A stretch of DNA of 64,000 nt, from assembly GCA_947179485.1 (NCBI GenBank), contig OX359245.1:73147067-73211066 (forward strand). Direction: 5' to 3'. Both the position numbers and the translations under genes were made by a program. Below, in pieces: positions 23,401-34,860 of this stretch (position 1 is the first letter of the stretch; every line of letters begins with the position of its first letter). Origin of the DNA: Allacma fusca. Its lineage: Eukaryota; Arthropoda; Collembola; Symphypleona; Sminthuridae. The notes under the pieces were generated by a model that made no database searches, was not told where the DNA came from, and was given only the letters and a program-made list of their open reading frames with translations.

Positions 23401-25169
23401 TATTAAGTTGTCAGTAATTTGTACACGCATTTCACGTATATGTTGTGAACAATTCCGGGATATTTCGGAACGGAACGGGTTCGGAACGGAAAAACTAGCA
23501 TAATACGGAACGGAACACAACCTGTAACGGAAAAAATACTACTTTACTCCTTTGTTCCGAACGGTGTCAGTTCAAATGTTCCGATGTCCCGACAGCCGGA
23601 ACGGAACCGGGACCAATATTATTTGTAGGTTTCGGAACGGATCGGAATTTCCTACGGAACAAAAATGTTGAACACATTGGAAGCTCTATCGAGAAGTTAC
23701 AAACTAGCTTGAATCATTTCGGATCTATTTAGTGGTCCTAATTTATTTTGAATTGAATCAAAGGACCCGATCCTTTTCGGTTTTCCCAATTTCGCATCAG
23801 GATTAAATAATCTCACAAGATGTGGTTGAAACGTTCTCAGTTCAGCATCCTTTTGAATAAATTTGGGGATCAATTTGTTCAAGGAACCCCCTGAAAACTC
23901 GTTTTCCAGACATGGTCCAATCGACATAAAGGACACATGTCGAGGAAGTTCCAGTCGGTGAGAGTTTGAGCATCCTGGGTAAACTGCCAGTGACCAGCCT
24001 TGGCACCATCTTGTTTGAAATAATCGAATGCATTTACCAAACGTAAAAACAGATTTTACTGTGTGTTTCAGTTTGTTTATAACTGTACACATTTCGTCAT
24101 ATCTTCTCCATTTACTCTGCAAAAAATGGTAGTTTTCCATATTCCCTGCAAATAATCACAATTTGCATCAGATAGCTTCTTATAGAATGAACAACTGAAG
24201 CATATTCCAACAGTCAATTTATGGAGATCCTGTCAACATGAAATTACGTATTCGTTTATGTTCTTTGAGATAACTTGTTTGGACTTGCTGGAACATTAAA
24301 GAAATTATGTTTAGCAGAAACAATTGTTTAAATAAAAACATTAATACATGATATTAATAAAAAATAATGGGGTAAAATTTTTATGGTTGTTTACGCTTTT
24401 ATTTGAAATTTGGCTTGGAATATGCTCGTTGTAAAAACTTACCCGAATGGTCTTCTTCGTTAAAAAGTCTAGCTCTTGGGTTGTCTAACATTTCTGTGGA
24501 AAATCAGTTTTATTTTTGTTCAATAATTGTTTACAATAATGGGGACTTTTCAAAGCTTTTTAAATCATACATCGTAATCCATTGTACCAAAACGTATCTT
24601 CTGAGTCATTGTATAACGAAATAAAAACCAACAGTTAGCGAAATTATTCTTCAAAGAGCAGTTGTAAATGGGTTTGCAAAACAAAAGCTAAATGAAATGT
24701 GAACGAACCATGTATTGTAGAATTCAGGACAGATTCATATCCATAGTCGTGGATCAGTCTCTTGTTTTGTTCCACACTCAAGAAAGTAACATTCTGACAA
24801 GATATTTTGTAATTACGACGATTGTTGTAGTTAATAACCGTTGACAGATTCCTGTGTTGAATAGAAATGAACTGATTTGCGAAGCCAGTTTTGTAACTAT
24901 TTTGCAATTCGTTCAGCCAATGAGGTGAAATCCCTAAACACGAAATTAACCAGAATTATATTTCCAAATGGATTTATGTGCCTGTTGTAATGATTTAAAT
25001 GGAAATTATGCAAAATTAATATTGGTCTCAATTGGAACTGAAACAGCAAAATCGAAACTGAAATGTTACTCAATATCTTGCTTTCCATGGATGGCCCTGA
25101 AGTTTCCTGATTTTCCAATGCCAAAACGAATATGGAGGGAAAAATAAAAATATACCCAAACAAATTCAT
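20440..25169 (-). pseudogene. secreted two-unit family, copy B, disrupted in unit 1
   Basis: All seven exons can be traced: 25169-25070, 24933-24709, 24493-24443, 24145-22341, 22063-21839, 21609-21559 and 21230-20440, with GT/AG borders and phase-1 junctions as in the intact copy. Exon 1 encodes a signal peptide (NLFGYIFIFPSIFVLA). Unit 1 is damaged three times: a 979-bp hAT-like element inside exon 4 (22710-23688), a frameshifting small duplication near 22475, and a TAA in exon 5 where copy A has a Lys codon. Unit 2 is open to its stop and keeps KCIRVFEDKFCLGLSVAIYE and IPLGFRGPQNESFNIFPTS. A product of unit 2 alone cannot be excluded, but it would lack the leader. Confidence 0.75.
22710..23688. 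mobile_element. non-autonomous hAT-like element in exon 4 of copy B, GGAACGGAAC word family
   Basis: A 979-bp element with inverted ends TAGAGCTTCC and an exact 8-bp target duplication TCGAGAAG (22702-22709, 23689-23696). Both subterminal parts (22720-22960 and 23450-23670) are dense in GGAACGGAAC / GTTCCGTTCC words. The middle is AT-rich and non-coding. Copy A shows the uninterrupted exon. Confidence 0.92.
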
Positions 25170-27315
25170 CTTTCTTTTTTTCCATGCAAATTCCTTCACT
25201 GGTTTCTATTAGTTACTCTCTGTAGAGAATTCGAACATTCAATGGATACAATTCTGGAAATTTTTAACCTTGCTGTAAATAGCTTCCAAGGTCTTCGTGT
25301 TGTAGAGGAAACTAACAGCTAATAATTACAAAATACCACTACGCTGGAACCAGGAAATAATAGTGTTTAGAGGAACTTTGTGATTTTATTGAAAAAATAG
25401 AATTCCCATTTTCCGTAGCATTTTTAATATTTCCATAGGACGCTTTACATTAATAAGGATGGATTAGGTAAATCACGTATCTCCCTTTGAAAAAAGCATT
25501 AGGTAATTTAATAATATTCATTTAATGTAACACAATATCCGTTGTTAAGCGAATCTTGCTTTTGAAAATTAGAGAGGAATAAATGGGTTTTCGTAGTTTG
25601 TTATTTTAGCATAAAGTAAGATTATTTGGTGAAATGTAGAGAATGTAGTTGATGGTAAAGGCATTCTCGCGGAAATGATTTTCTGGAACTGGGGCTATGT
25701 GTAAGTGCCCCAAAATAAATGTAAGTATTCAGATAAATTAGGAATATTCACGCACGATTGTAGAGCTTACATAGCTCCTTTAAGGCAGTTTCATCATTAA
25801 TACATACATACATATGTAATCAAATACTATATTTTAATATGTCAAAATTTCTGGATTGTTTCGTCATAATATTGGAAAGAGTAGTAAATTTCTGTGTACC
25901 AGTTAGAGTGGACAAAATTGTTTTGCAAAGAATTTTCAACATTCAAATTTATATTTCTAAGCAATACGAATGGATTTCGAAAGATTTTGTAAATAGTAAT
26001 AAAATAAATGTCCCTGCTAAATCATGAACACTGATAACCCACGTAGTAACTACCTGTATACTCCACAAGCTAAAATAATGCTTAGATATATAGGTAATTA
26101 TATAGATATCTACATATATGCAAGTTCTAGCTGGTTGAAAATTTTGACCCAATTTTGCAAGATTTTTTTCGTAAAAAAGGAATGATCTTGAATGGAAGGA
26201 GTTTTGGTTTCAACCTCAACGTGTAAATAATTCTTTAATGAATGTCTTAAATAAATTTTAAAAAATCATCCGTTATGAGCTCAATGCTAAATGTATAACT
26301 AAAAATTAATTCGAAATCTAATCGTAATGAGTTTCCATCCACTAAATTTAAAAAACAACTACAATACTAATCAATTTATATAGTGAGAGCTCAACCGGCT
26401 CATGGAAAAGACAATTTATTATTAACGACAGATCCGACTATAGACGGCGCAAACTTGACTTTCCAAATTCGTAAAAGACTGTCTTAAATAGCTGTTAAAG
26501 GTAATTAGAAACCAATATTGATCACTGCTGCTTCTTGATTTCGGGTTGATTAATACTTGTTACAGCAACCTTCTGGACTTGTGACCAATATTAGCCAAAA
26601 TTATGTTTTTGCCTCATATTGGTCAATATTGGTCACAATTTGTTTTTTCGCCTTAAATTGGTCAGTATTGGTCACAATTAGTTTTTTTGCTTTAAATTGG
26701 TCAGTATTGGTCACAATTAGTTTTTTTGCTTTAAATTGGTCAGTATTGGTCACAATTAGTTTTTTCGCCTCAGATAGATGTAGAAGCTCATCAAAAATAA
26801 TTTAATCATGCAGGTGTAAGGGCCCCCTGTATCAGCTGAAATTTGAGGTGAAATTTGACTGGCTAAACTGCTATATGCAACTTTCCGCTATATGTACATA
26901 TAACCTACCGTTCTAGCAACAATACCTGAAAAATATTGCATGAAATCCTCCCATTGGCTCACAATGAAATTTAGTTTTTCGTGGAAATCTGAAAATTCCC
27001 ATTTCTTATAGAAATTAAACTTTTTTATAGATCCGTTCAGAAATAGTGCTGAAGGAAGCTACAAATGTTTTTAAAATTCTTTATTAGCAAAGTATTAGAG
27101 CTTCCTGATTGATAATTAGTTTTCTTTATACAAGTTAGCCTGTAGTATCACTCTAGTGTTATTTTGAGATGGTATCTTTTCAAACTGATAAGAAGAGAAA
27201 CCAAAACTATCAAACGTCATAATTTTTATGAATCTTGAGTGCGTCCATTGGATTTATGATTTACTGTTTACAAGCTGACTGCATCCAAAATCCGTGGTTA
27301 CTGAAACATGCAAAC
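25170..27315. other. 5' flank of copy B; no gene seen
   Basis: Non-coding sequence homologous in parts to 3129-4500. The stretch 26090-26480 is also repeated at 34370-34860, so this flank has been copied more than once. It contains the minisatellite at 26618-26772. No open frame shows conserved coding features. Confidence 0.5.
26618..26772. repeat. 39-bp minisatellite, four units
   Basis: Four head-to-tail copies starting at 26618, 26657, 26696 and 26735. Each contains ATTGGTCA(G/A)TATTGGTCAC followed by a T-rich spacer. Units 2 and 3 are identical or nearly so. The homologous site near 3728 has a single unit, so the array expanded after the flanks were duplicated. Confidence 0.85.
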
Positions 27316-28203
27316 CAGAGCTTCTGTTGGGGACAAAATTCTTGTCCCGTCCCGTCCCGTCCCGATATTTTTTAAAAACCTTTGACCCCAGTCCCGTCCC
27401 GACAATCGGGACACGGGGACAAAAACCATGTCCCCGTCCCCAAAAATTTATAAAAACGTTGTCCCCGGTCCCGTCCCGAAAGTCGGGACATGGGGACAAA
27501 AATCTTGTCCCCGTCCCGTCCCCAAAATTTTTAAAAAACGTTGTCCCCGGTCCCGTCCCGAAAGTCGAGACATGGGGACAACAACCTTGCCCACGTTCCG
27601 TCCCCAAAATTCAAAAAAAATATTGTCCCCGGTCCCGAAAATCGTGGCATGTGAACAAAATTCCTGTACCGTTCCGGCAATTACTGAAAAACTGAACTGG
27701 TCGACATTTTCATACCGAAAATCCGAACATGAGGAAATTTTCGTACAAAATATATTTATACCAAACACATAAAAAACACATTTATTGAATCGTGGCTCCA
27801 AGATTCTTCCTTAACTTTTTGAGCAACAAGACTCTATTTTCTACAACTTAAAATCGAATGTCTTACATTCGGTGAAATAGTGTTCACAGAATAGTTTACT
27901 CATGAACATTAAAGCTGAAACGTTATCCTTGTTCGTGTATATGCTTGCTCGTCCCGTCCCGTTATATACAATACCAAAAAGCATGTCCCGTCCCGAATAT
28001 AATCGGGACATTGTTTTTGTCCCCGTCCCGTCCCGAATATAGTGGGGACAATTTTTTTTGTCCCCGTCCCGTCCCTGATATAATCGGGACAATTTTTTTT
28101 TGTCCCCGTCCCGAATACGACATGGGGACAATTATTTTGTCCCCGGGGACGTCCCGTCCCGGTCCGTCCAGTGTCCCGACGGGACGTCCCTGTCCCCGGC
28201 AGA
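27316..28203. mobile_element. non-autonomous hAT-like element, GGGACAAAA / CCCGTCCCG word family
   Basis: About 888 bp between exact octamers ATGCAAAC (27308-27315 and 28204-28211). The homologous site at about 4500-4520 has the octamer once, which confirms the insertion. The ends are imperfect (CAGAGCTTCTGTTGGGGAC and, inverted, TCTGCCGGGGAC). Both arms are arrays of GTCCCGTCCC and GGGGACAAAA words, and reading frames in them are artefacts of the repeat. Confidence 0.85.
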
Positions 28204-28344
28204 ATGCAAACTTGTAAACAAAATGAAGCTAAAATTTCTTGTACTTGAAGTGCCTAAAAAAGAGCACGTACTTTTCGATAAATTTTACTTAAATAAAGCT
28301 GTAGTTTATCAGTTTATCGAAGATATTTTGGCAAAGGCTTAATA

Positions 28345-28927
28345 AAATTGACAGTTCATGCCTAAACTCCCACAGTTGACACAATCCATCAAGGCCGAAC
28401 AATACTAGAAGAAGTGAAAACATTATGCTGGTTTGCGTTTCAACGATTCCAAAGGATCATGCGATGATCCAGATAATCTTTTTGTGGATTAATCTTTGAA
28501 GAATTTGTTTAGTATAATCAAATGAGCCTACATATTGCACCATTCCTATCTAAGTTTCCAAATAATGTAATGATTTCAGTGGCAAAGAACTGATGTGCAA
28601 TAGAATACAACAGGGCTATACTTTGATGACAAAAAATCCAAACCAAAGGTACAGGAAAAATTGTTTTTTTTCCTGCAAAACAGTATAGACCCAGTGTGAG
28701 CAAAAAACGATTTTTCTGAAGCATTCAGAGCCAGTTGACAACCCCTGATTATGTTGATGTCCTCGGTTCATAGCTTCATTGTAGTAGAGCGAAAGAGTTT
28801 CACAAGTTTCTAGTGGAATGAAGAAGTTAAACCGAAAATTTTGTTGACGTTTGTATGAGCGGGCATTGTAAAGCGAACAAATTCCTATCATGTGTAAATG
28901 AAGTCGCACACGTCGAATTTGACTCAT
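28345..28927 (-). pseudogene. ionotropic receptor remnant with large internal deletion
   Basis: The N-terminal part starts at a Met near 28927 (RRVRLHLHMIGICSLYNARS, then LETCETLSLYYNEAMNRGHQ) and matches the start of the intact IR gene. Near 28700-28735 it jumps, with a frame change, to the part just before the last transmembrane helix (LGLYCFAGKKTIFPVPLVW, then LLYSIAHQFFATEIITLFGN). About 1.4 kb of the receptor is missing: most of the ligand-binding region and the first two membrane segments. The 3' side then matches the remnant at 4640. Confidence 0.8.
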
Positions 28928-30154
28928 GTTGATTAAAAAATGCAGCTTTTCCGAAAATTTCAATTTAAATGTCGAAGAACAGAAAAGCAGCTAGTATTTG
29001 TTGGTTCCCAAAAATTGTATGTCTAGTGTACTCAATTGCATGATGCTGGCAGTTGCATGAGTCCCAGGCCGTTTTGTAAATCAAGCAGACGTAATCATGT
29101 CGTCGTTTAAGAAGGAAATTAAACGAAATGCATTTTTGATTAGCAGCAAGCAAATAGAAATTTTAGGTAGCATAAAAGTGGTTTTTATACATCATGTCGT
29201 TTTACGAGCATAGAATAGAAAACAGCTATCGCGAGCTCAATTTGTCTTTAAACGAAACGTTTGTAACGTTTTTAATTTGAATGTCCCTTTAGCTTTAGTT
29301 TACCTGTTAAGGTACAGTTAACGGTTTTAAGCCAACATATAATTGGGAATTTGCCCTGGCGCTTAAAAAATTAAAAAAACGCCAGAGTCTCCTGAAAAAT
29401 CAGTTTAATGGACGATTTAACACATAACGAGTGACTTCAATTTTTACCCATCTAGCCGACAAAAGAATGTTACTTATAAATTGCTCAGTTCTCTCCGTTT
29501 AATGTAAGTAACGCTCATTTTCGAAATATTGCAATATTCAGGAACTATACGACGATATTTTATTTATGCGACATTAGTGTAGATTAAAAGATGATGCAAG
29601 GTTGAAGTTTTTTAATGATTTTTGATGTTTTACATGTGTTTATTTCAACATACAATCGAAGTTCGGAGTCTCAGGAAAATGAAATTCAAGACAAAAACTT
29701 CTTACAGGTCATGTCAACAATTCTCAACGTAGGAACCTGCGTCAAAAGATATTAAAGACAAAATCGTGTTGACAATCAATTTGTCATTGCAAGTTTTTAA
29801 AATAATTTTGATTTGCACATTGGAATGGTTATAAATCCGATGCCGTTTTTACCTCGAATAAATTTTGCTGTCAATATATAAATAAATACCACGACTCCGT
29901 GGTAGTAGAAAAAATTCGAATTTGTTCACATTTCTCTTTGAACGCAAAAACATGGCCGAGGTCAATAAAACTGAATTTGAACTGAAATAATCAGCTTATT
30001 AGATTGTGTTTTGTAATTCAAGTAGGTATGAGCACGCACATACAGAAAAATATGTATTACAATAAAGCTGATTTCCCAATCCTGACCAATATTAGGTACA
30101 CGTGCTAAAGCTTGAAGCAATCCAATTGATACATTTAATAATAATTACTGATAA
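28928..30154. other. intergenic; possible trace of family exon 5
   Basis: AT-rich. Around 29810-29920 there is weak similarity to the 3' end of family exon 5 and its intron (TTTGCACATTGGAATGGTTA on the plus strand, CGAG|GTAAAA donor on the minus strand), probably a decayed copy. Nothing else is recognisable. Confidence 0.35.
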
Positions 30155-32134
30155 TTAATGAATCACTTCTACTTGAAGATTTAATTCATACCAACACTGC
30201 CACAAATGACATATTCCAGAAATGCAGAACAACGTTACAAGCATCAAAAAAATTATGCTGGTTTGTCTTAGTGACAAGGGTTTCAGAGGATCCTGTGTTA
30301 AATCGGATAATCGTTTTGCTGCTTCTAGTCTAAAGAAATTTTTTACAACTAGTTTATCAAAAAATTTCATTACACCAATATTATCCAATCCCTCAAATAA
30401 TTGCAGGACTCCAGTTGCAAGGAACTGATGTGCAATAGAATACATCACTGCTGCATTGGGACTAAAAAATGCCCAAGCAATTGGCAGAGGATTAATTGGT
30501 TTCTTCCCTGCAAAACAGTATAAACCCGGTTTTAGCAAAGAAAGACTCTCTTCAACCATCCCCGTAAATAAACTGCTTTCCAATCCGCATGCTTTTTTCG
30601 TTGTCATTAAGAACTCAAAATAATCCTTGCTCCCCATAGTATCAATTTCCGAGAGGACTTTAGTCCTGTTCCGGAGTCCATCAATGTAAGGTAGAGCCCC
30701 GGGCAGATAATTATTATCATTCAAGAAGTACGCATTCGCATACGGCAAGGGAACTGCAGGTGTGAAACCTTCTTGAAATAATTCTTTAAAATCCATTATT
30801 CTCTTTGGCAATGATGGTGACACCAGGAGACTCTCAATAGAACCAGAATACACATTGCAGAGTATAAATACAGTAAAATTCCATAATATTAATAATCCAG
30901 TCAATATAGATGGCGTTCTGGGTTGAGACAGCAGGGCAGCCACAACTACGAACAATGGTTCCTTGAAAAGAGGGACGAAAAATTTTAATACGAACATCAA
31001 TGAATATGCTGAGAGAAAAATACAGGCCCAGATAGTAGCCTCAACTGGTTGAAAGAATCCCATTGGGTTCACTTGTATGCTCTGGGTTTCGTTTATAAAA
31101 TAAAAAAAATTGAAATATTCATAATATACCACAAATTGCATTGTAAAATTAAACTCTTGATCCGGCGTTGCTAAATAAATACTTCCTTTTATTCCCCCAA
31201 TTACTTTTTCATCGTTTGATGTTTTTTGGTGGACCCCGCTTGCATTTAAAAACTTGGTAATTGAAAGGTACACGATAATTTTATTTAGATAAGGTATGTC
31301 GGCCACGCGTTTGTGGATACCTCTCATATTGATTCGCTCATATTGTCGATGCAAGTTAGTCTTTGTGTATGCATCGGTGTCAACAGTTTGTTGTGTTGCT
31401 AAAAAGATTTTATGGCGATTGTAGTTATAGCGTCGTTGTGATGACCGCTTAAATGTGGCGTCAAAATTTAACAACCACTTCCTGGTATCGGTCCCGGGCT
31501 TCAAGTCGGTCAGACACGTTTGTTTTAGACATAATACCTGCGTAGGCGTACAGTAGACGTGAAGGACAAAGACTCTTGAGATTTGGGCTGAGTCTGGTTC
31601 CCATTCTACGAAAAGCATGTTTTCCGGGAATGCAATTCTATGAAATGAGAATTTCAGATCAATTTTGGTTGTAAAAATATCAAGAGCCATCACGTTAAAT
31701 TCCTTGTTACTTGGGTACAGCAACATTACGAAGTCCCGCTCTGGTTTGCATGCTAACGCAACTTCGTTGATATTAGGCTCCTTGGTTAGAGTGACGCGAT
31801 TATTGCTCAACATTTGAAACCCTTTTACGACTATGTAAAATCTGCAGTTATATTTTCCTAGTTGAGGGATTAAATTAAAGTCTAGTAAACCGGCTTTGGT
31901 GATAAATTTGACTGGGTGAATAATTGTGTTAGCTAATTTTATGATTGAAAACACCTGATTTTGTTGATGTCCGTGGTTCACAGTTTCTTGGGAGAGTAAA
32001 ACCGTCTCACAAGTTTCTAGCGAAACGAGGAAGTTAGAAAGAGAAATGTCGGTAAGTTCGGATGAACGGACATTATAAAAAGAACAAATTACTATTTGTA
32101 GTAAATGAAGACGTGCACAGTGAATTAATTTCAT
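30155..32134 (-). CDS. divergent ionotropic receptor (iGluR-like), intact
   Basis: A single-exon ORF of 659 residues from ATG 32134 to the stop at 30155. The frame is open further upstream but without an ATG. The first ~25 residues (LIHCARLHLLQIVICSFYNV) look like a signal peptide. Membrane segments are M1 at about 362-385 (ATIWACIFLSAYSLMFVLKF), a short pore-loop-like stretch before SQPRTPS, M2 at about 406-430 (GLLILWNFTVFILCNVYSG) and M3 at about 616-640 (IIFLMLVTLFCISGICHLW). This is the layout of arthropod divergent IRs, ligand-gated cation channels of chemosensory neurons. The ligand cannot be read from sequence, and I do not see the full glutamate-binding signature. Two decayed relatives lie at 28.3 and 4.6 kb. 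Confidence 0.8.
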   Translation of the reverse strand: MKLIHCARLHLLQIVICSFYNVRSSELTDISLSNFLVSLETCETVLLSQETVNHGHQQNQVFSIIKLANTIIHPVKFITKAGLLDFNLIPQLGKYNCRFYIVVKGFQMLSNNRVTLTKEPNINEVALACKPERDFVMLLYPSNKEFNVMALDIFTTKIDLKFSFHRIAFPENMLFVEWEPDSAQISRVFVLHVYCTPTQVLCLKQTCLTDLKPGTDTRKWLLNFDATFKRSSQRRYNYNRHKIFLATQQTVDTDAYTKTNLHRQYERINMRGIHKRVADIPYLNKIIVYLSITKFLNASGVHQKTSNDEKVIGGIKGSIYLATPDQEFNFTMQFVVYYEYFNFFYFINETQSIQVNPMGFFQPVEATIWACIFLSAYSLMFVLKFFVPLFKEPLFVVVAALLSQPRTPSILTGLLILWNFTVFILCNVYSGSIESLLVSPSLPKRIMDFKELFQEGFTPAVPLPYANAYFLNDNNYLPGALPYIDGLRNRTKVLSEIDTMGSKDYFEFLMTTKKACGLESSLFTGMVEESLSLLKPGLYCFAGKKPINPLPIAWAFFSPNAAVMYSIAHQFLATGVLQLFEGLDNIGVMKFFDKLVVKNFFRLEAAKRLSDLTQDPLKPLSLRQTSIIFLMLVTLFCISGICHLWQCWYELNLQVEVIH

Positions 32135-34025
32135 GCTAAGCTGACGGGTAGAACGAAGTTGTCGGGAAAACTTGTCTTGAAGAGTCAGACGTTGCTGTGA
32201 ACTACAAGTTTTCCAGAGTTTCAGTTTTAATTGTTTTTCGTGACCAAACAATTTGATAGCGTAGATCGCACATGCACTGGGTTCCAGATGAGAATTTAAA
32301 CAATCACTAGTTAAACAACGGTAAATATTAGAAGGTTTGAGAATTCAGTTTTACATGAAGCTTCAAGGTAAGTTCGTGTTAACAAATTGAAAAGGGAATA
32401 TTTTCATAGTTAAGATACCCTCTAGTGCTTGTGCAGTGTGTAAGTCCATGCCACTGGGAATTTAAAGAATTTGCATAAAGCTTTTCCAGAGACCCGGTAG
32501 TTTTGTTGATTTAGCATGCGTGGTGAATAATAAAAATATATCGTCGGGGAAGTTGGGAAGTTCAGAGGCATAAGATAAATAAAGAGTACAACGCTGCAAC
32601 GAAGAAATGCGGAAAAGGGAAATTATAAATACAAATTTCTAGCAATAATCCATGTATAAAAACGCCTTTTAAGCACGATTTGGATACTCACGGCAATTGA
32701 AAATGCCATGACATTTTGCATTCTCATTTCATTGCATTTTTGGCATCTGTGGCACTTTGGGCGTTTTGGGTATATTCAACCGATGGCTGGCATTTATGAC
32801 ATATTCGCTCAAACCTTTTACTTTTAGGAACTTACACATGCATTGTGCACATTATTTGTTTCAAACCCAAAATCTATTTTATAATAATTACATCATAGAT
32901 GAACAGGCAAAATGGTCTGTGCTTTGTATATACATATATGCTTTTGTATATCACTTACAATTAGACCATTTTGAAACTTGAGCGACGATATATTCTTAAA
33001 TCTTTGCAACTTTATTGGGATTTCACATCTTTTAAGGATTATTCAAATCCTTAAAAACCACCGGCCATAATTAACGAATTAGGAGAATGCGTTATTTAAA
33101 AAAATCTACAATAATATTTTCTAAAACTGGATGGGTTTGATTATGGTATGAAAAGTTCCCATAGATACGCCAAAGGGGCAATAATGGTAATTGTGAATAG
33201 ATATTTTTGTCAAAATCCCCAAATTGCACGGCATTTTCCGTGTAAGGCAGGTGTAAAACATTGCGTTTTGCTGTAAATGAAACGAACAGTTTTTTGTTTT
33301 AAAAAACTGATGTTAATCCAAATTTCCTGGCGCATTTATATAACACTCTGTGTATATTGGTGCTCTTTACGGTGGTTTTTTTTCTATTGTGAGGCCTGTA
33401 ATTATCTTTCCCTGAATTTTTCCATGAATAAGGTTGTAGTGAGGTGAAGCATTCGCAGGGAAAACTAAGCTGCAAGATAGGACAACAATCATCACAATAT
33501 TTCAACATTCTCCCCTGTTCCATTCCAGCAAAGCCAGTCCAATAATAATGCTTAAATAATTAAATAAAAGCTAGAAAGATGAGTTGATAATGATGATCTG
33601 CAGTGATGTGGAACCAGTACAAATTGAGACTCAGGACTATGGATCGCTAACAATAACGAAGTGTTTATCACCAAATAACAGTTCGATAGCTACTTCTAAT
33701 TCCAGGTCTTTACAGTGGGAAGATCTGGATTTACTGATGCCGTCTAATGTTAATCAAGGATTGCACTCCGTTACAAGGTTTACCGAAGCAAAGTCCCCGT
33801 GCAATGGTTTTGCTATATAGTGGTCACCAAAATATAATTATTAGATCAACACATGCATGTTCCATGTCCAAATGTGAGGATCAATTTTAGTAGTAAAATA
33901 CGACCAGGTTTTGTGTTTGAAAATAAAACTTCAAAAATGCTGACTCACGTGTCAGCAGTCCACTCGGTAATCATAAACATACATTAATCATTGCATGCAA
34001 TGAAAATTTGACTCACTGAGCAAAA
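32135..34025. other. intergenic; IR upstream region, no gene confirmed
   Basis: Around 32480-32660 there is faint similarity to the 5' part of the IR gene. At 32700-32770 there is a short patch of GGCATTTT words. Short frames at 33299-33523 (minus, Cys-rich) and 33584-33820 (plus) have neither homologues in the window nor clear splice context, so I do not call them genes. Confidence 0.4.
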
Positions 34026-34195
34026 TCAACTAGGTTGAAATGGAATCCTTGCAGGAGTGTCATGCAAACGAAGCCCCGAAATTTGGTTGATTTTTTTGAA
34101 ATTTCCAATGGAATTACAGATGCAGAAGGATTCAATCGTTTTGGAAGTTCCTTCGAAATTGTCAAACATTTCCGTCAAGTTTGGTGTGGAATTTC
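34026..34195 (-). pseudogene. exon 5-like remnant of the secreted two-unit family
   Basis: Minus-strand translation GNSTPNLTEMFDNFEGTSKT aligns with the exon 5 start of copies A, B and F (pattern N-L-T/N-E-V/M-L/F). The acceptor AG of the paralogues is replaced by GG here, and a stop follows within the exon. No other exons of this copy are recognisable. Confidence 0.5.
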
Positions 34196-34369
34196 CCGTA
34201 AAATCCATTTTTCAAAGAGAAATGTTTTAGTGAGTAAAACAGCTTCCACGGGTTGCTGACATGAGATAGATATCTTTGTAGGGGTTGCTTAGCACAAAAA
34301 AATCAAAAACTGTTACTTTTTATTGATTAAATTAACCTTAATTTCTACAAAAAATGAATATCATTGGGA

Positions 34370-34860
34370 TAATCTCATATATCAGTTGTCAGTTTGTCAA
34401 CACCTTGACACAGTTCTAGCTGGTAGAACTTTTTGCATGCATAAATATACAAAATTTTGACTCAGTATTTCAACATTTTTTTCGTAAAAAACGAATGATC
34501 TAGAATGGAAGGAGTTCTGGTTTTAACCTCAACGTGTAAACAATTCTTTAATGAATGTCTTGAATAAATTTAAAAAATAATCCTTGATGAGCACTACGTG
34601 CTAAATGTATAACTAAAAATATAATTAAAAATTTATTCGTAATGAGTATTCATCCACTAAAATTTAAAAACAATTAATTACAATAATATTCAATTTACAT
34701 TGTGCGAGTTCAACCGGCTCATTGAAAAGACAATTTACTGTCAACGACAGATCCGACTTTAGATGGTGCAAGCTTAACTTTCCAAAGATATCGATCGGTT
34801 CTGCAGATTCGAAGCCAGCGTGTCTTTAATAGTTAAGATTCGTACTAAAAAGACTTACAA
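34370..34860. repeat. duplicate of the segment at 26090-26480
   Basis: Long shared stretches such as GAATGGAAGGAGTT.TGGTTT, CCTCAACGTGTAAA.AATTCTT and AACGACAGATCCGACT show that this block is a diverged copy of the 5' flank of copy B. It supports repeated segmental duplication. Non-coding. Confidence 0.7.

Noticed and set aside
27294-27801. Several overlapping frames of 80-130 codons with repeated PSP/GDK-like peptides
   Set aside because: They come from the CCCGTCCCG / GGGACAAAA word array of a non-autonomous element. All frames of both strands stay open because the word lacks stops.
32135-32251. N-terminal extension of the ionotropic receptor frame upstream of ATG 32134
   Set aside because: It has no ATG and is not hydrophobic. 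The ATG at 32134 directly precedes the signal-peptide-like stretch.
33299-33820. Two short frames (minus 33299-33523, plus 33584-33820)
   Set aside because: No homologue in the window, no clear splice or start context, and no recognisable domain.
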